This document shows, piece after piece, positions 49,055-57,576 of a stretch of DNA of 64,000 nt. This DNA comes from Elusimicrobiota bacterium. Its GTDB lineage: Bacteria; Elusimicrobiota; Elusimicrobia; UBA1565. The stretch is from NCBI GenBank assembly GCA_041660925.1, contig JBAZVI010000009.1:124001-188000 (forward strand), read 5' to 3'. Made by a program: the position numbers and the translations under genes. The notes beneath the pieces are model-generated. The model saw only the letters and a list, made by a program, of their open reading frames with translations, did no database searches and was not told the origin of the DNA. Numbering within the stretch: position 1 is the stretch's first letter; every line of letters starts with the position of its first letter.

Positions 49055-50793
49055 GCACCACGCACGCCGACATCCGCAACTCCGCCTGGCCCTGGAAGGA
49101 GACTCTCTCGGTCTGCCGGGACTTCCAACTGGGAACGGCCCGCGCTTGGACGCTGCTGGGGCTCTGCTACCTGCTCACGCCCGTCAGCGCCGTCGTCGAC
49201 GGCCTGAGCTGGGTGCTCCTCGTCAACATGTTCTCCTCCCGCGTCGGAATGGCCGGAGCGGAGACCGACATGGCGCTGCTCCAGCCCCTCCTGCGTTCCC
49301 CGCTCCTCGCGCAACCCGACGCGATGATGGAGCTCGTGGCCGCCCTCTTCCTATCGAGGGCCGCCCTCACCGCGCTGACCACGAGCCTCGACGCCATGCT
49401 CGCCGCCGAACTGCGCCGCCGCCTCCAGGAGGAGGGCTTGTCCCGAGTCATAACGGGACGCTGGGAACAGCTGCGCCACCTCCACGTCGGGCAGCTGGTC
49501 GGCACGCTCACCGAGGAAGCGGCGGTCTTCTCCAAGTTCGTGATGTCGGCGGCCCGTGCGGGCTTCAGCCTCATCACCTTCCTCATGCTCGGCGGCATGG
49601 CTCTCGCCGTCGCCCCCGGCCTGACCGGGATCGGGCTGCTCGTCGCACTTCCCGCCTGGTTCGTGCTCAAGTCCCTCTACTCCCGTCAGGCGCTTCTCTC
49701 CGGAGACCTGACCTTGGCCCGGCAGGGCTTCGCCGCGGACATCACGGAGCGTCTCTCCGGCCTCTATCAGATCAAGGCCTTCGGGGATACATCCCCGCAT
49801 CTGCGCGCCGGCACGCGGCGACAGGAGGCCTACACGAACACCGAAGTCTCCATCGGCCACTACACGGGCCTCATCGCTGCGTTCAACCCCCTGCTCTTCC
49901 CCATCCTCATGGCGGCCTACTACCTCTGGACCCGAGGGCACGGACACACGCTGACCGGAGAACTCCACGTGATGGGCAGCGTCGGGGTGCTGGGCTACCG
50001 CGCGGTCTCCCAGCTCAACGGCCTGGTTGCGGCGGTCGGAAACCTCACCCGGCTGGCCGGCTGCGTCGCGCCCCTGCATCGTCTTTGCGCGCTCCTTCCC
50101 GAGCCCCCCCGCGAACCCCTCCCAGAGCCCCTACGCGGGATACGGCTCGAGGGATTGGGGTATACCTACAAGAAGCGCGCCGTGCTCCACGATCTCGACG
50201 AGACGCTGGAACCCGGGCGCATCATCCTCGTCAGCGGTCCATCCGGCTGCGGTAAGACCACGCTCGCGAATCTCATCGCGGGCCTCCTGGAGCCGAGCGA
50301 GGGGAGCGTGCACTACGCGGGGCGCTCCGGACGCAGCTACTCCGCACGCGCCTATCGCGCCCGCATCGGCTACGTCACGCAAGACATCCACCTTTTCCGT
50401 GGGACGGTGCGCTTCAACCTCGATCCCCGCGAAGGGCTTCCGGAGGCGGATCTCCGCCGCTCTCTGGAGCAGGCCGGAGCCGCCGCTTTCGTCGAACGGA
50501 TGGGCGGCTTGGACGCCGAGGTCGCGGAGGCGGGACGCTCCCTCTCCGGCGGGGAGAAGCGGCGACTGGCCATCGCGGCGACCCTGGCGCAGGGGGCCGA
50601 CTGCCTCATCCTCGACGAAGTGACCAACGGCCTCGACGGCGCCAGCCGCGACGCGCTCCTCGAGACGGTGGCCGCCATCAGCCGCGGCGTCCTCGTCGTC
50701 GCCATCTCGCACGACCTGGCCGCATTCTCGGCGGTCGACCCCCGCGTCATCCGGCTGGACGCCGCGCATCCCCACCGGGACCCCGTCCCTTGA
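49051..50793 (+). CDS. ABC transporter, fused permease and ATPase
   Basis: The ATG at 49051 (ATGA overlap) gives 580 residues. The first 330 hold about six membrane spans of an exporter-type ABC transmembrane domain. The ATPase domain has Walker A SGPSGCGKTTLAN (about 402-414), Q-loop YVTQDIHLF, signature LSGGEKRRLAIA, Walker B CLILDEVT and the ISHDL switch His. This half-transporter layout matches MsbA/PglK-like flippases. Between two putative transferases it may flip a lipid-linked glycan; PglK-type function is inferred. Confidence 0.87.
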   Translation: MSTTHADIRNSAWPWKETLSVCRDFQLGTARAWTLLGLCYLLTPVSAVVDGLSWVLLVNMFSSRVGMAGAETDMALLQPLLRSPLLAQPDAMMELVAALFLSRAALTALTTSLDAMLAAELRRRLQEEGLSRVITGRWEQLRHLHVGQLVGTLTEEAAVFSKFVMSAARAGFSLITFLMLGGMALAVAPGLTGIGLLVALPAWFVLKSLYSRQALLSGDLTLARQGFAADITERLSGLYQIKAFGDTSPHLRAGTRRQEAYTNTEVSIGHYTGLIAAFNPLLFPILMAAYYLWTRGHGHTLTGELHVMGSVGVLGYRAVSQLNGLVAAVGNLTRLAGCVAPLHRLCALLPEPPREPLPEPLRGIRLEGLGYTYKKRAVLHDLDETLEPGRIILVSGPSGCGKTTLANLIAGLLEPSEGSVHYAGRSGRSYSARAYRARIGYVTQDIHLFRGTVRFNLDPREGLPEADLRRSLEQAGAAAFVERMGGLDAEVAEAGRSLSGGEKRRLAIAATLAQGADCLILDEVTNGLDGASRDALLETVAAISRGVLVVAISHDLAAFSAVDPRVIRLDAAHPHRDPVP

Positions 50794-52589
50794 GCACGCT
50801 CCACATCGCCGCGGGTCCGGGCCGTCGCGTCATCGGACCGGACGCCCGCGCCCTCTGCTGCGACTGGGAAGCTTATGACGCTCTGCGCGGACTCTGCGAC
50901 GCGGGCGCCTGGGAGGACGAAATCCCCTCCGATCGAGCCGACCTGGTCATGGAGCGCTGCCGCGACTGGACCGCCGGCTGGCGCTTCGACGCGGACGGAG
51001 ACATGACGCTCTTCGCCGGCGTTTCCCTCGGGGAGTCCTATCAATGGCTCCTTTGGCTGTATTTCGCGTTCCCGGCATGCAAATTTTCCGTCGCCCTCGA
51101 GGAGGCGCTCGCGCGCCGCAGGCCGTCCGTGCTGCGCTGCGAAGACAGCGTCCCTCGACTCTTTCGGGACGTCCTCGACGAGGAGGCGCGCAAAATCGGT
51201 CTCCGCGTCGAAACGGTCGCCGCCCCGGCCCGCTCGACCCTGCCGCCGCCCTGGCGGATGCCTCCCATGGAGCTTGCGCCGCTCATGCGTTTTGCGGGCG
51301 CCGCGGTCAACGCGGCCGGCGCGGTCGCCGCGCGCCGCGGCCGGCGAGATGTGTGGACCTGCTACTACCATGTCCTCGAGCCCGTCTGGCGCAGAGCCTC
51401 GGAATCGGGACACCCATTCCGTTGGCTATTCGCGAACTCCCCCTCCAGGCGGCTGCTCCCGACGATCGTTCGGGGAGGAGGCGGTCTGCTGCTGGAACAT
51501 CGGACCCCTCCGGCCTTTCGTCCCGCCGAATCGCGGGCGCTGGAGGACATTCGCGCTCGCTGGCGCGCGGCCCGCGAGGGTCCCGGCGTCCCCCCCCCCT
51601 TGCGCCCTCATCTTGACGCGTGGTTCGCCGACATGCTCCCAGCCCTTGCCTGGGGCTGGCTCCGGCTTCAAGCTCGCTGGGAACGCTCCCGCCCCGCCCT
51701 CCTCGTCCTTCCCTTCGACGGGCCCTCGCTGCAGTTCTTCCTGCAGACACTCGCACGGAGGGACGGCGTCCCCTCCGTGATGTTCCTTCACGGGCTGCCC
51801 TTCCACTACCGTCTCGACGCTGAACACGGAAAGTCATCCACCTTCCTCGTCTGGGGCCCCGAGCAGGAGAGGATCTATCGCGAAGGCAGCGCCCGCCTCG
51901 AACGCGGGCCTCGGATCGAAAGGACCGGCAACCCTCATTTCGACCTCATGACCGCCCCTCGTCGCTCCGCCCCGTTCCGTCGGCTCCTCGCCCTGAGCTG
52001 CCCGGTCAACATGCTTTCTCCTCTCGCCAGGACCATCGACCCCGAGCGCTACGCCCTGGAGACTCTGTCCGCGGCGGCTGATTCGGGGGAATGGGAGATC
52101 TCCTTCAAGATCCATCCTTCGGAATCCCTCGAACGCTACCGGCGCCTGCTCGGACGCCGATTCCCGAAGGTGCGGATCCTTAAGGCCGAATCCGTCGCTC
52201 AGCTCATCCTCGAGAGCGACCTCGTCGTCGGTCCGGTCTCGACGGCTCTGATCGAGGCCATGCTTTTGCGTCGGGCCGTGTTCTGCGTCAACCTCACGCG
52301 TACGCCCTTCCCGCCCCCGTGCGACGGACGCTGGGGGATCCTCCTCGCCAACGACCCGTCCTCCCTGCGCGAACGACTCCGCTCGTTCCTGAAGGACCCT
52401 GGCAAGGTGCAGGAGGAGGCGCTCGCCGGACAGGAACGCGCCCTCGACGCCTTCGTCGGCCCCCGCGACGGCCGCAGCACGGAGCGCTTCCTCGTGCGGT
52501 TGCGCGCGGAACTGCGCCCTTCGGAAGCCTTTGCTAGAATACCGGAGAGTCCCGAGGATTCCTCGGCCGCGGAGGCGCGTCCCTCATGA
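50790..52589 (+). CDS. Putative GT-B-like transferase of unknown family
   Basis: The start is TTG 50790, within the ABC stop (TTGA). I do not recognise the family of this 599-residue protein. The C-terminal half resembles capsule or CDP-glycerol-type transferases: SVMFLHGLPFHYRLDAEHGK, FLVWGPEQERIY, GNPHFDLM, SFKIHPSESLERYRRL and VVGPVSTALIEAMLLRRAVF. The N-terminal half (about 1-330) is distinctive, with CEDSVPRLFRDVLDEEA. A C10 run at 51590-51599 sits near codon 268, where slippage would truncate it. An extended -10 lies in its 3' end. Confidence 0.6.
   Translation: MSTLHIAAGPGRRVIGPDARALCCDWEAYDALRGLCDAGAWEDEIPSDRADLVMERCRDWTAGWRFDADGDMTLFAGVSLGESYQWLLWLYFAFPACKFSVALEEALARRRPSVLRCEDSVPRLFRDVLDEEARKIGLRVETVAAPARSTLPPPWRMPPMELAPLMRFAGAAVNAAGAVAARRGRRDVWTCYYHVLEPVWRRASESGHPFRWLFANSPSRRLLPTIVRGGGGLLLEHRTPPAFRPAESRALEDIRARWRAAREGPGVPPPLRPHLDAWFADMLPALAWGWLRLQARWERSRPALLVLPFDGPSLQFFLQTLARRDGVPSVMFLHGLPFHYRLDAEHGKSSTFLVWGPEQERIYREGSARLERGPRIERTGNPHFDLMTAPRRSAPFRRLLALSCPVNMLSPLARTIDPERYALETLSAAADSGEWEISFKIHPSESLERYRRLLGRRFPKVRILKAESVAQLILESDLVVGPVSTALIEAMLLRRAVFCVNLTRTPFPPPCDGRWGILLANDPSSLRERLRSFLKDPGKVQEEALAGQERALDAFVGPRDGRSTERFLVRLRAELRPSEAFARIPESPEDSSAAEARPS
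52532..52540 (+). promoter_or_regulatory. Extended -10 promoter inside the end of the 50790 gene
   Basis: TGCTAGAAT (TGn plus TAGAAT, 52535-52540) precedes the RmlD-like start by 45 nt and could give an internal start of transcription for 52586 onward. Confidence 0.4.
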
Positions 52590-53494
52590 ACCCGATCAAG
52601 ACGATCCTCGTCACCGGCGGCACGGGACTGCTCGGCAAGGGCATGGAGGAGACGGCTCCTCCCGGGTTCAGGATCCTCAGCCTGCATCAGCGCGACTACA
52701 AAGTCCGGGATTCCAAAGCGCGCCATCTGGTCCTCGACATCCGCGACCGCCGCGCCGTAGAGAAGCTCTTCGCCCGACACGCCTTCGACGCCGTCATCCA
52801 TGCCGCCGGCATCGCCAGCGTGGACTACGTTCAGCGCCATTATGCGGAGAGCCTTGAATCCAACCTCGTCGGCACCCTCAACATCTCCTCGGCCTGCCGG
52901 CGATGGAACCGCTACCTGACCTACGTCTCCACCAACGCCGTCTTCGACGGGAAGCGCCCGCCCTACGGAGAGGACGCTCCCCTCGACCCCGTGAATAAAT
53001 ATGGCCGCCTTAAGGCGGAATGCGAACGCCTCGTCGCGGAGACCCTCAGCGCCTACTCCATCGCGCGTCCGATCCTCATGTACGGCTGGAACCACCCCGT
53101 GACCCGCCCGAACACCGCGACCTGGATCTACGACAAGCTTTTGCGCGGAGAGCGCATCGACATGGTCGACGACGTCACCGAGAATCCGCTCTACAACCTC
53201 CAGTGCGGCCGCGCCCTATGGGCGATGGTGCGCAGAAAGCCCGCGGGAGTCTTCCACCTGGCGGGCAAGGATTCCGTCGACCGTTACCGCTTCGCCCGCG
53301 CGGTGGCCCGGACCTTCGGGCTCGATGCCGCCCTCATCCGCCGCGTGAAGAGCACGCACTTCCCGGACATCGCGCCCCGCCCGCCGAACACGACGCTCCG
53401 GACCCGTCGGATGGAGGAGGAGTTGGGCGTCGCGCCGATGACCCTCGCCGAGGGCCTCTCCGACATGAAGTCCCGCATGAGGATCACGGCTTGA
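52586..53494 (+). CDS. RmlD-like SDR nucleotide-sugar reductase
   Basis: The 302-residue protein opens ILVTGGTGLLGKGMEE (about 7-22). It has DAVIHAAGIASVDYVQRH, YVSTNAVFDGKRPPYGE, and KYGRLKAECE with the catalytic YxxxK. The pattern is that of dTDP-4-dehydrorhamnose reductase-like SDRs. It would reduce a 4-keto nucleotide sugar. No rmlC-like epimerase was seen, so the product may not be rhamnose. ATGA overlap with the previous gene. Confidence 0.82.
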   Translation: MNPIKTILVTGGTGLLGKGMEETAPPGFRILSLHQRDYKVRDSKARHLVLDIRDRRAVEKLFARHAFDAVIHAAGIASVDYVQRHYAESLESNLVGTLNISSACRRWNRYLTYVSTNAVFDGKRPPYGEDAPLDPVNKYGRLKAECERLVAETLSAYSIARPILMYGWNHPVTRPNTATWIYDKLLRGERIDMVDDVTENPLYNLQCGRALWAMVRRKPAGVFHLAGKDSVDRYRFARAVARTFGLDAALIRRVKSTHFPDIAPRPPNTTLRTRRMEEELGVAPMTLAEGLSDMKSRMRITA

Positions 53495-54429
53495 GCGTCC
53501 CGAAAGTCTCCGTCGTCATCCCGGCCTACAACGCCGCCCGCTTCATCGTGGGGACGCTCGAAACCATCCGCGCGCAGACCTTCAATGACCACGAGACGGT
53601 CGTCGTCGACGACGGGTCGTCCGACGACACGAAGGCGGTGGTCGACGCCTTTCTCTCTCGCCATGGACTTGCCGGGACCTGCATCCGCCAGTCCAACAAG
53701 CGGATCGCCGGGGCTCGCAACACGGGGATGCGCGCGGCCCGGGGAGAGTTCATCGCCCTCCTCGACCACGACGACCTATGGTACCCCGAGAAGCTGGCCA
53801 AGTGCATGTGCGCCTTCGCCGAGCATCCGGAGGTCGACCTCGTGGGGCATCATATCGACATCCTCCGCAACGGCCGCCGGCTCCGTACCGCACGCAAGGG
53901 CCCGGCCGCTCCGGACATGTACGAGACGCTCCTCCTGAAGGGCAACGCCCTCGCTCCCTCGGCGGCGGTCTTCCGAAAGGAGAAGGCCCTCTCCATCGGC
54001 GGCTTCCGCGAGAACCCCGAGTTCAACACCGTCGAGGACTATGATTTCTGGATGCGCCTGAGCCGCGTGGCGCGCTTCCACTTCATCGACGAGGCGCTGG
54101 CGGGCTACGCCGTCGTCGACGACTCCGCATCGAGCCGCGTCGACTACCACCACGGGAACCTGGAGACGCTGCTCCGCGAGCACTTCGCCTCCCGCTTCGG
54201 CCCGCACCCGGACCTCCTCCAGCGCCTGCGCATGCGCCGACGCCTCTCCGCGGTCTACCGCTCTGCGCTCGGCCAGCTCCTGGCTGCGGACGTCCCGCAG
54301 TCCAAGCGCACGGAGTACGCTCTCAAGATGCTCCGTGCCTTCCCCTGCGACGCGAAGAACCTCGTCCGGACCGTACAGTGGATCCTCGCCTGGAGACCGG
54401 TCCGCCCAGGCCCTAAACCCGCGCCATGA
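53491..54429 (+). CDS. GT2-family glycosyltransferase
   Basis: TTG 53491 overlaps the reductase stop (TTGA) and gives 312 residues: VSVVIPAYNAARFIVGTLETI, VVVDDGSSDDTKAVV, GARNTGMRAARGEFIALLDHDDLW (DxD-type metal site) and EDYDFWMRLSRV. This is a complete GT-A enzyme of the common GT2 type. The acceptor is unknown. It overlaps the methyltransferase gene as ATGA. Confidence 0.88.
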   Translation: MSVPKVSVVIPAYNAARFIVGTLETIRAQTFNDHETVVVDDGSSDDTKAVVDAFLSRHGLAGTCIRQSNKRIAGARNTGMRAARGEFIALLDHDDLWYPEKLAKCMCAFAEHPEVDLVGHHIDILRNGRRLRTARKGPAAPDMYETLLLKGNALAPSAAVFRKEKALSIGGFRENPEFNTVEDYDFWMRLSRVARFHFIDEALAGYAVVDDSASSRVDYHHGNLETLLREHFASRFGPHPDLLQRLRMRRRLSAVYRSALGQLLAADVPQSKRTEYALKMLRAFPCDAKNLVRTVQWILAWRPVRPGPKPAP

Positions 54430-55367
54430 ACTTCTCGTCCCAATCCACCGGCGCGCCGGGAGAAAAGACCATGATACGCAGCGAAGAAGTCGACTACACG
54501 CCGTTCGAGAATTACCTCGGGAAGCCGCGTCCGTGCGCTGTCTGCGGCGCTTCGGACAAGAAGGAATCCTGGGCGCGCAGCGGAGTCTTTCATGCGGTCC
54601 GCTGCCGCGGCTGCGGCCTCGTCTGGATCGATCCGTTCCTGACGGAGGCGGGCTTCGCGAAATACTACACCGACTACATCGCATTCCGCCTCAAGAACAA
54701 GAAGAAGATGGAGCAGCGCTCGCGGATGTACGAGCTGGACGGCGATTTTCTGCGCCTTTTCGTCCAGCGCGGGGAACTCCTCGACGTCGGCTGCAGCGCC
54801 GGATTCTTCCTGGAGAAGCTGGGGGACGGCTTCTCCAAACACGGCATCGAGAAGGACCCCGCCGCGGTCGCCCTGGCCAGAGAAAGGAATCCCGCCATCG
54901 GCGCCGTCATCCAGGAGGGTGAGCTGGGGAAGGACGATCTGATCCCAGGGAGCTACGACGTCATAACGATGCGCGGGGTCATCGAGCATCTCCCGGACCC
55001 CCGCATGGCGGTCCGCCGCGTCGCTGAACTGCTGCGACCGGACGGCTGGTATTATGTCACCGCGACGCCGAACACCGACAGCTTCTGCGCCGAAGCCTAC
55101 CGCGAAAAATGGAACCAGTTCGACCCCATCCAGCACATCTACTGCTTCAGCGCCAAGACGCTCGGCCGCCTGTGCGGGGAGTTCGGCTTGAAGCTCGAAG
55201 CCCAGGCCTATCCGTACCTCGAGACGCCCTATGCCTCTCCCGAAGAGGATTACGCGCAGCTCAGGCGCGATCTGCAGCTGATCCAGCAGGGCCGCCGCAA
55301 CGAAGTCGGACGAAGCCCCGCGTTCTGGGGGAACATGATGACGCTGATCTTCAGGAAGAACGCCTAA
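54426..55367 (+). CDS. Class I SAM methyltransferase with N-terminal zinc-ribbon
   Basis: In the 313-residue protein a CxxC pair (about 37-40, AVCGASDK) and a second CRGCG form a zinc-ribbon. The SAM site is LLDVGCSAGFFLEKL (about 118-132), followed by GIEKDPAAVALAR, DVITMRGVIEHLPDPRMAV and a long C-terminal region. This layout is common for sugar C- or O-methyltransferases in glycan loci. It ends the operon, facing a converging SPASM gene. Confidence 0.82.
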   Translation: MNFSSQSTGAPGEKTMIRSEEVDYTPFENYLGKPRPCAVCGASDKKESWARSGVFHAVRCRGCGLVWIDPFLTEAGFAKYYTDYIAFRLKNKKKMEQRSRMYELDGDFLRLFVQRGELLDVGCSAGFFLEKLGDGFSKHGIEKDPAAVALARERNPAIGAVIQEGELGKDDLIPGSYDVITMRGVIEHLPDPRMAVRRVAELLRPDGWYYVTATPNTDSFCAEAYREKWNQFDPIQHIYCFSAKTLGRLCGEFGLKLEAQAYPYLETPYASPEEDYAQLRRDLQLIQQGRRNEVGRSPAFWGNMMTLIFRKNA

Positions 55368-55400
55368 GCGTCCGCCGATTCGGCGCCCGCTGCCGGACCC

Positions 55401-56381
55401 TCAGGAAATACACTCCCGGCAGCCCTTGAGACACGCGGCCCGCTTTTCCCGGTGGATCTTCCGGATCGCCTCGAGCTTCGCGCCGTGCCAGATGTCCTTG
55501 AGGCTGGATTCATAGATGTTCCCGACGACCAGGTCGCCCTCGTTGTTCTTGCAGCAGGGCCACACGGAACCGTCCTGATTGATCCCGAGCCGTCGCCAGG
55601 GGTCGGGACACGTGAAGCCCTCGATGTCCACGCTCTTGCGGTAGACCCGCTCGCCGGACTCCAGCCCCAGCGGGTTACGGTACTCCCGGATCCCGATGGA
55701 ATCGACGATCTTCAGCCAGAACTCCTGGAACTCCTCCACCTCGTCGGCGTTCTCCTTCATCAAGACCATCTGGGCGCGCACCAGCGGAAGGGGAGAGCCC
55801 AGTTCCTTTCGCAACTCCATGAACCGCCGGATGTTGGCGAGCACCTTGTCGAACTTGGCGCCTTTGCGCAGCCGTTCGTAGCGCTCGGCCCGACAGCTGT
55901 CGAGCGAGATGTTGAGCTGGTCCAGCCCGGCCTGAATGAGGCCTCGGGAGATCTTCTCGGTCAGGGGCGTCGCGTTCGTATGGAACATGATGTCGACGAT
56001 CCCTCGCTGATGGGCATAGTCGACCATCTCGACGATCTGTTTGTGCAGCAACGGCTCGCCGAAGAGATTGAGGTTCACGGCATAGAGCCCGTTCTCGGCC
56101 CCCTCGTCGATGATCCGCTTGTAGACGTCGAAGGGCAGGAAGAAGCTGGTGGGCTGTCTCCCGTTCTCGATCATGACCGTCCGCGGGCACATGGGGCAGA
56201 GAAGGTTGCACGCCGTGGTGACCTCGATGTCCAGGTGCATCGGGAAGTCCGCAACGATCAGCCCTGCGGGGTTGGCGGCCCATTTCCGGCGGTACTCGAT
56301 GTAGCGCGGGTCGGCGGCCTTCGGGTGCGCGCGCACCTTCCCGATGACTTCGAATCCCACGTTCTCCACTGGCTTGTCCAT
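55401..56381 (-). CDS. Radical SAM/SPASM-domain protein
   Basis: The 326-residue protein has the radical SAM motif CNLLCPMC (about 58-65), LNLFGEPLLHKQI, MFHTNATPLT and LNISLDSCRAERYERL. A SPASM end follows (FTCPDPW, VWPCCKNNEGD, CLKGCREC). GGAG precedes the ATG at 56381. It is a different subgroup from the 14134/17783 pair and reads against the locus. The substrate is unknown. Confidence 0.83.
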   Translation of the reverse strand: MDKPVENVGFEVIGKVRAHPKAADPRYIEYRRKWAANPAGLIVADFPMHLDIEVTTACNLLCPMCPRTVMIENGRQPTSFFLPFDVYKRIIDEGAENGLYAVNLNLFGEPLLHKQIVEMVDYAHQRGIVDIMFHTNATPLTEKISRGLIQAGLDQLNISLDSCRAERYERLRKGAKFDKVLANIRRFMELRKELGSPLPLVRAQMVLMKENADEVEEFQEFWLKIVDSIGIREYRNPLGLESGERVYRKSVDIEGFTCPDPWRRLGINQDGSVWPCCKNNEGDLVVGNIYESSLKDIWHGAKLEAIRKIHREKRAACLKGCRECIS

Positions 56382-56455
56382 GATCTCCGTCCTTCAATCG
56401 CGTCGAATGAGGCCGCGCCCGCCCTCGCGGGCCGAGCGCTCCGACCTTCATCCAT

Positions 56456-56461
56456 ATTATA
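56456..56461 (-). promoter_or_regulatory. -10 element of the 55401-56381 gene
   Basis: A consensus TATAAT lies on the minus strand (56461-56456), 75 nt before the ATG at 56381. No convincing -35 at 16-18 nt spacing was found. Confidence 0.35.
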
Positions 56462-56524
56462 GCTTGTGCCCCCGCGGCATGCTCGGGATGCCCTCCCGGC
56501 GAAATCGACCGCCGACGCGAGAAA

Positions 56525-56533
56525 TGTTAGAAT
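56525..56533 (+). promoter_or_regulatory. Extended -10 promoter, predicted leaderless start of the NanM-like gene
   Basis: TGTTAGAAT (TGn plus TAGAAT, 56528-56533) ends 7 nt before the ATG at 56541, so the predicted first transcribed base falls on or next to the start codon. Confidence 0.45.
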
Positions 56534-56540
56534 CGCACGT

Positions 56541-57557
56541 ATGGACGAGACGTTCCCAAAAGAGTGGACGGAATTCCGCAGACGGCTCGCGCAGGGCGAG
56601 ATCCTATCGCCCAAATCCGATCTATGGGAAGGCCTCATCCGCGACTTCCCCATCCCCTCAGACGCCCCCGGAGACGACGCCTCTCTCTTCCAGACGCAGA
56701 TGACCCGCAACTATAACTTCCTCCTCGCGACCGCAGAGACTCCTGCCATCCGATTGAAGAAGGCTTGGTTGTGGACGACCTTCATCGTCTCCGTCCTGTT
56801 CGCGCGTGCGGCGAGGATCCTGTGGGACCGCAACCTGAATCCCCGCTCCTTCGAACATCTGATGGGCTACCCTCGTTTCCCGCGCTTCATGAAGCGCCTC
56901 GGCCTCTGGAACGGATACCTCCGCTTCTGCGCCTCGCTGGGAATCGCCGCCGACAGCTTCAACACGGCGCAGATGTTCTGGATCTCCGAGCGGATACTTT
57001 CGATCCCCTCGCTGCCGAAGACCGGTCTTCGCGTCCTCGAGGTCGGGGCCGGGACCGGGAATCTCGCGATCATGCTCGCCAAGCGGACCGGAGCAGGACT
57101 CTACGTCATCGTCGACCTCCCCGAGATGCTGCTCTACTCCTCCCGTACGGTGCGGCATTTCCTCCCCGACGTCCCCGTCCGCTTCGCACCGCCCGTCGAC
57201 AAGAACGGGACCCTGACGCTCCCTTCGGAAGGCTTCTTCTTCGTCCCCCATCAGGACGCCGACCGACTGCCGGCCGACTCCTTCGACCTCTGCATCAACA
57301 TCAATTCCTTCCAGGAGATGCTCCGCGAGCAGGTCGCAGGCTACCTCGCCCTCTTCCAGCGCTCCGCGCGAACCGGCGGGCACATCGTCACGAGCAATCG
57401 CCGCAAGCCGATGAAGGGCTTCGACAACAACCCTCTCTGCTACCCTTATCGCCCCAATGAAGTCCTTCTCTGGGAGACGGACCCGTTCATGTACGAAGTC
57501 CTTCGCTGGGACCGCCCGGACTCCTCGCTCTTCCGCGTCGAGCGCGTCCGAAAGTGA
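56541..57557 (+). CDS. Putative sugar O-methyltransferase (NanM-like)
   Basis: The 338-residue protein has a long N-terminal helix-rich part. SAM-binding VLEVGAGTGNLAIMLAKR (about 172-189) follows, then YVIVDLPEMLLYSSRTV and CININSFQEMLREQV. The IVDLPE...YS and NSFqEM features agree with the NanM-type putative sugar O-methyltransferases of nonulosonate clusters. It is read from its own promoter and precedes legB. Confidence 0.72.
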   Translation: MDETFPKEWTEFRRRLAQGEILSPKSDLWEGLIRDFPIPSDAPGDDASLFQTQMTRNYNFLLATAETPAIRLKKAWLWTTFIVSVLFARAARILWDRNLNPRSFEHLMGYPRFPRFMKRLGLWNGYLRFCASLGIAADSFNTAQMFWISERILSIPSLPKTGLRVLEVGAGTGNLAIMLAKRTGAGLYVIVDLPEMLLYSSRTVRHFLPDVPVRFAPPVDKNGTLTLPSEGFFFVPHQDADRLPADSFDLCININSFQEMLREQVAGYLALFQRSARTGGHIVTSNRRKPMKGFDNNPLCYPYRPNEVLLWETDPFMYEVLRWDRPDSSLFRVERVRK

Positions 57558-57576
57558 GCTCTCGGAGACACCCTCT

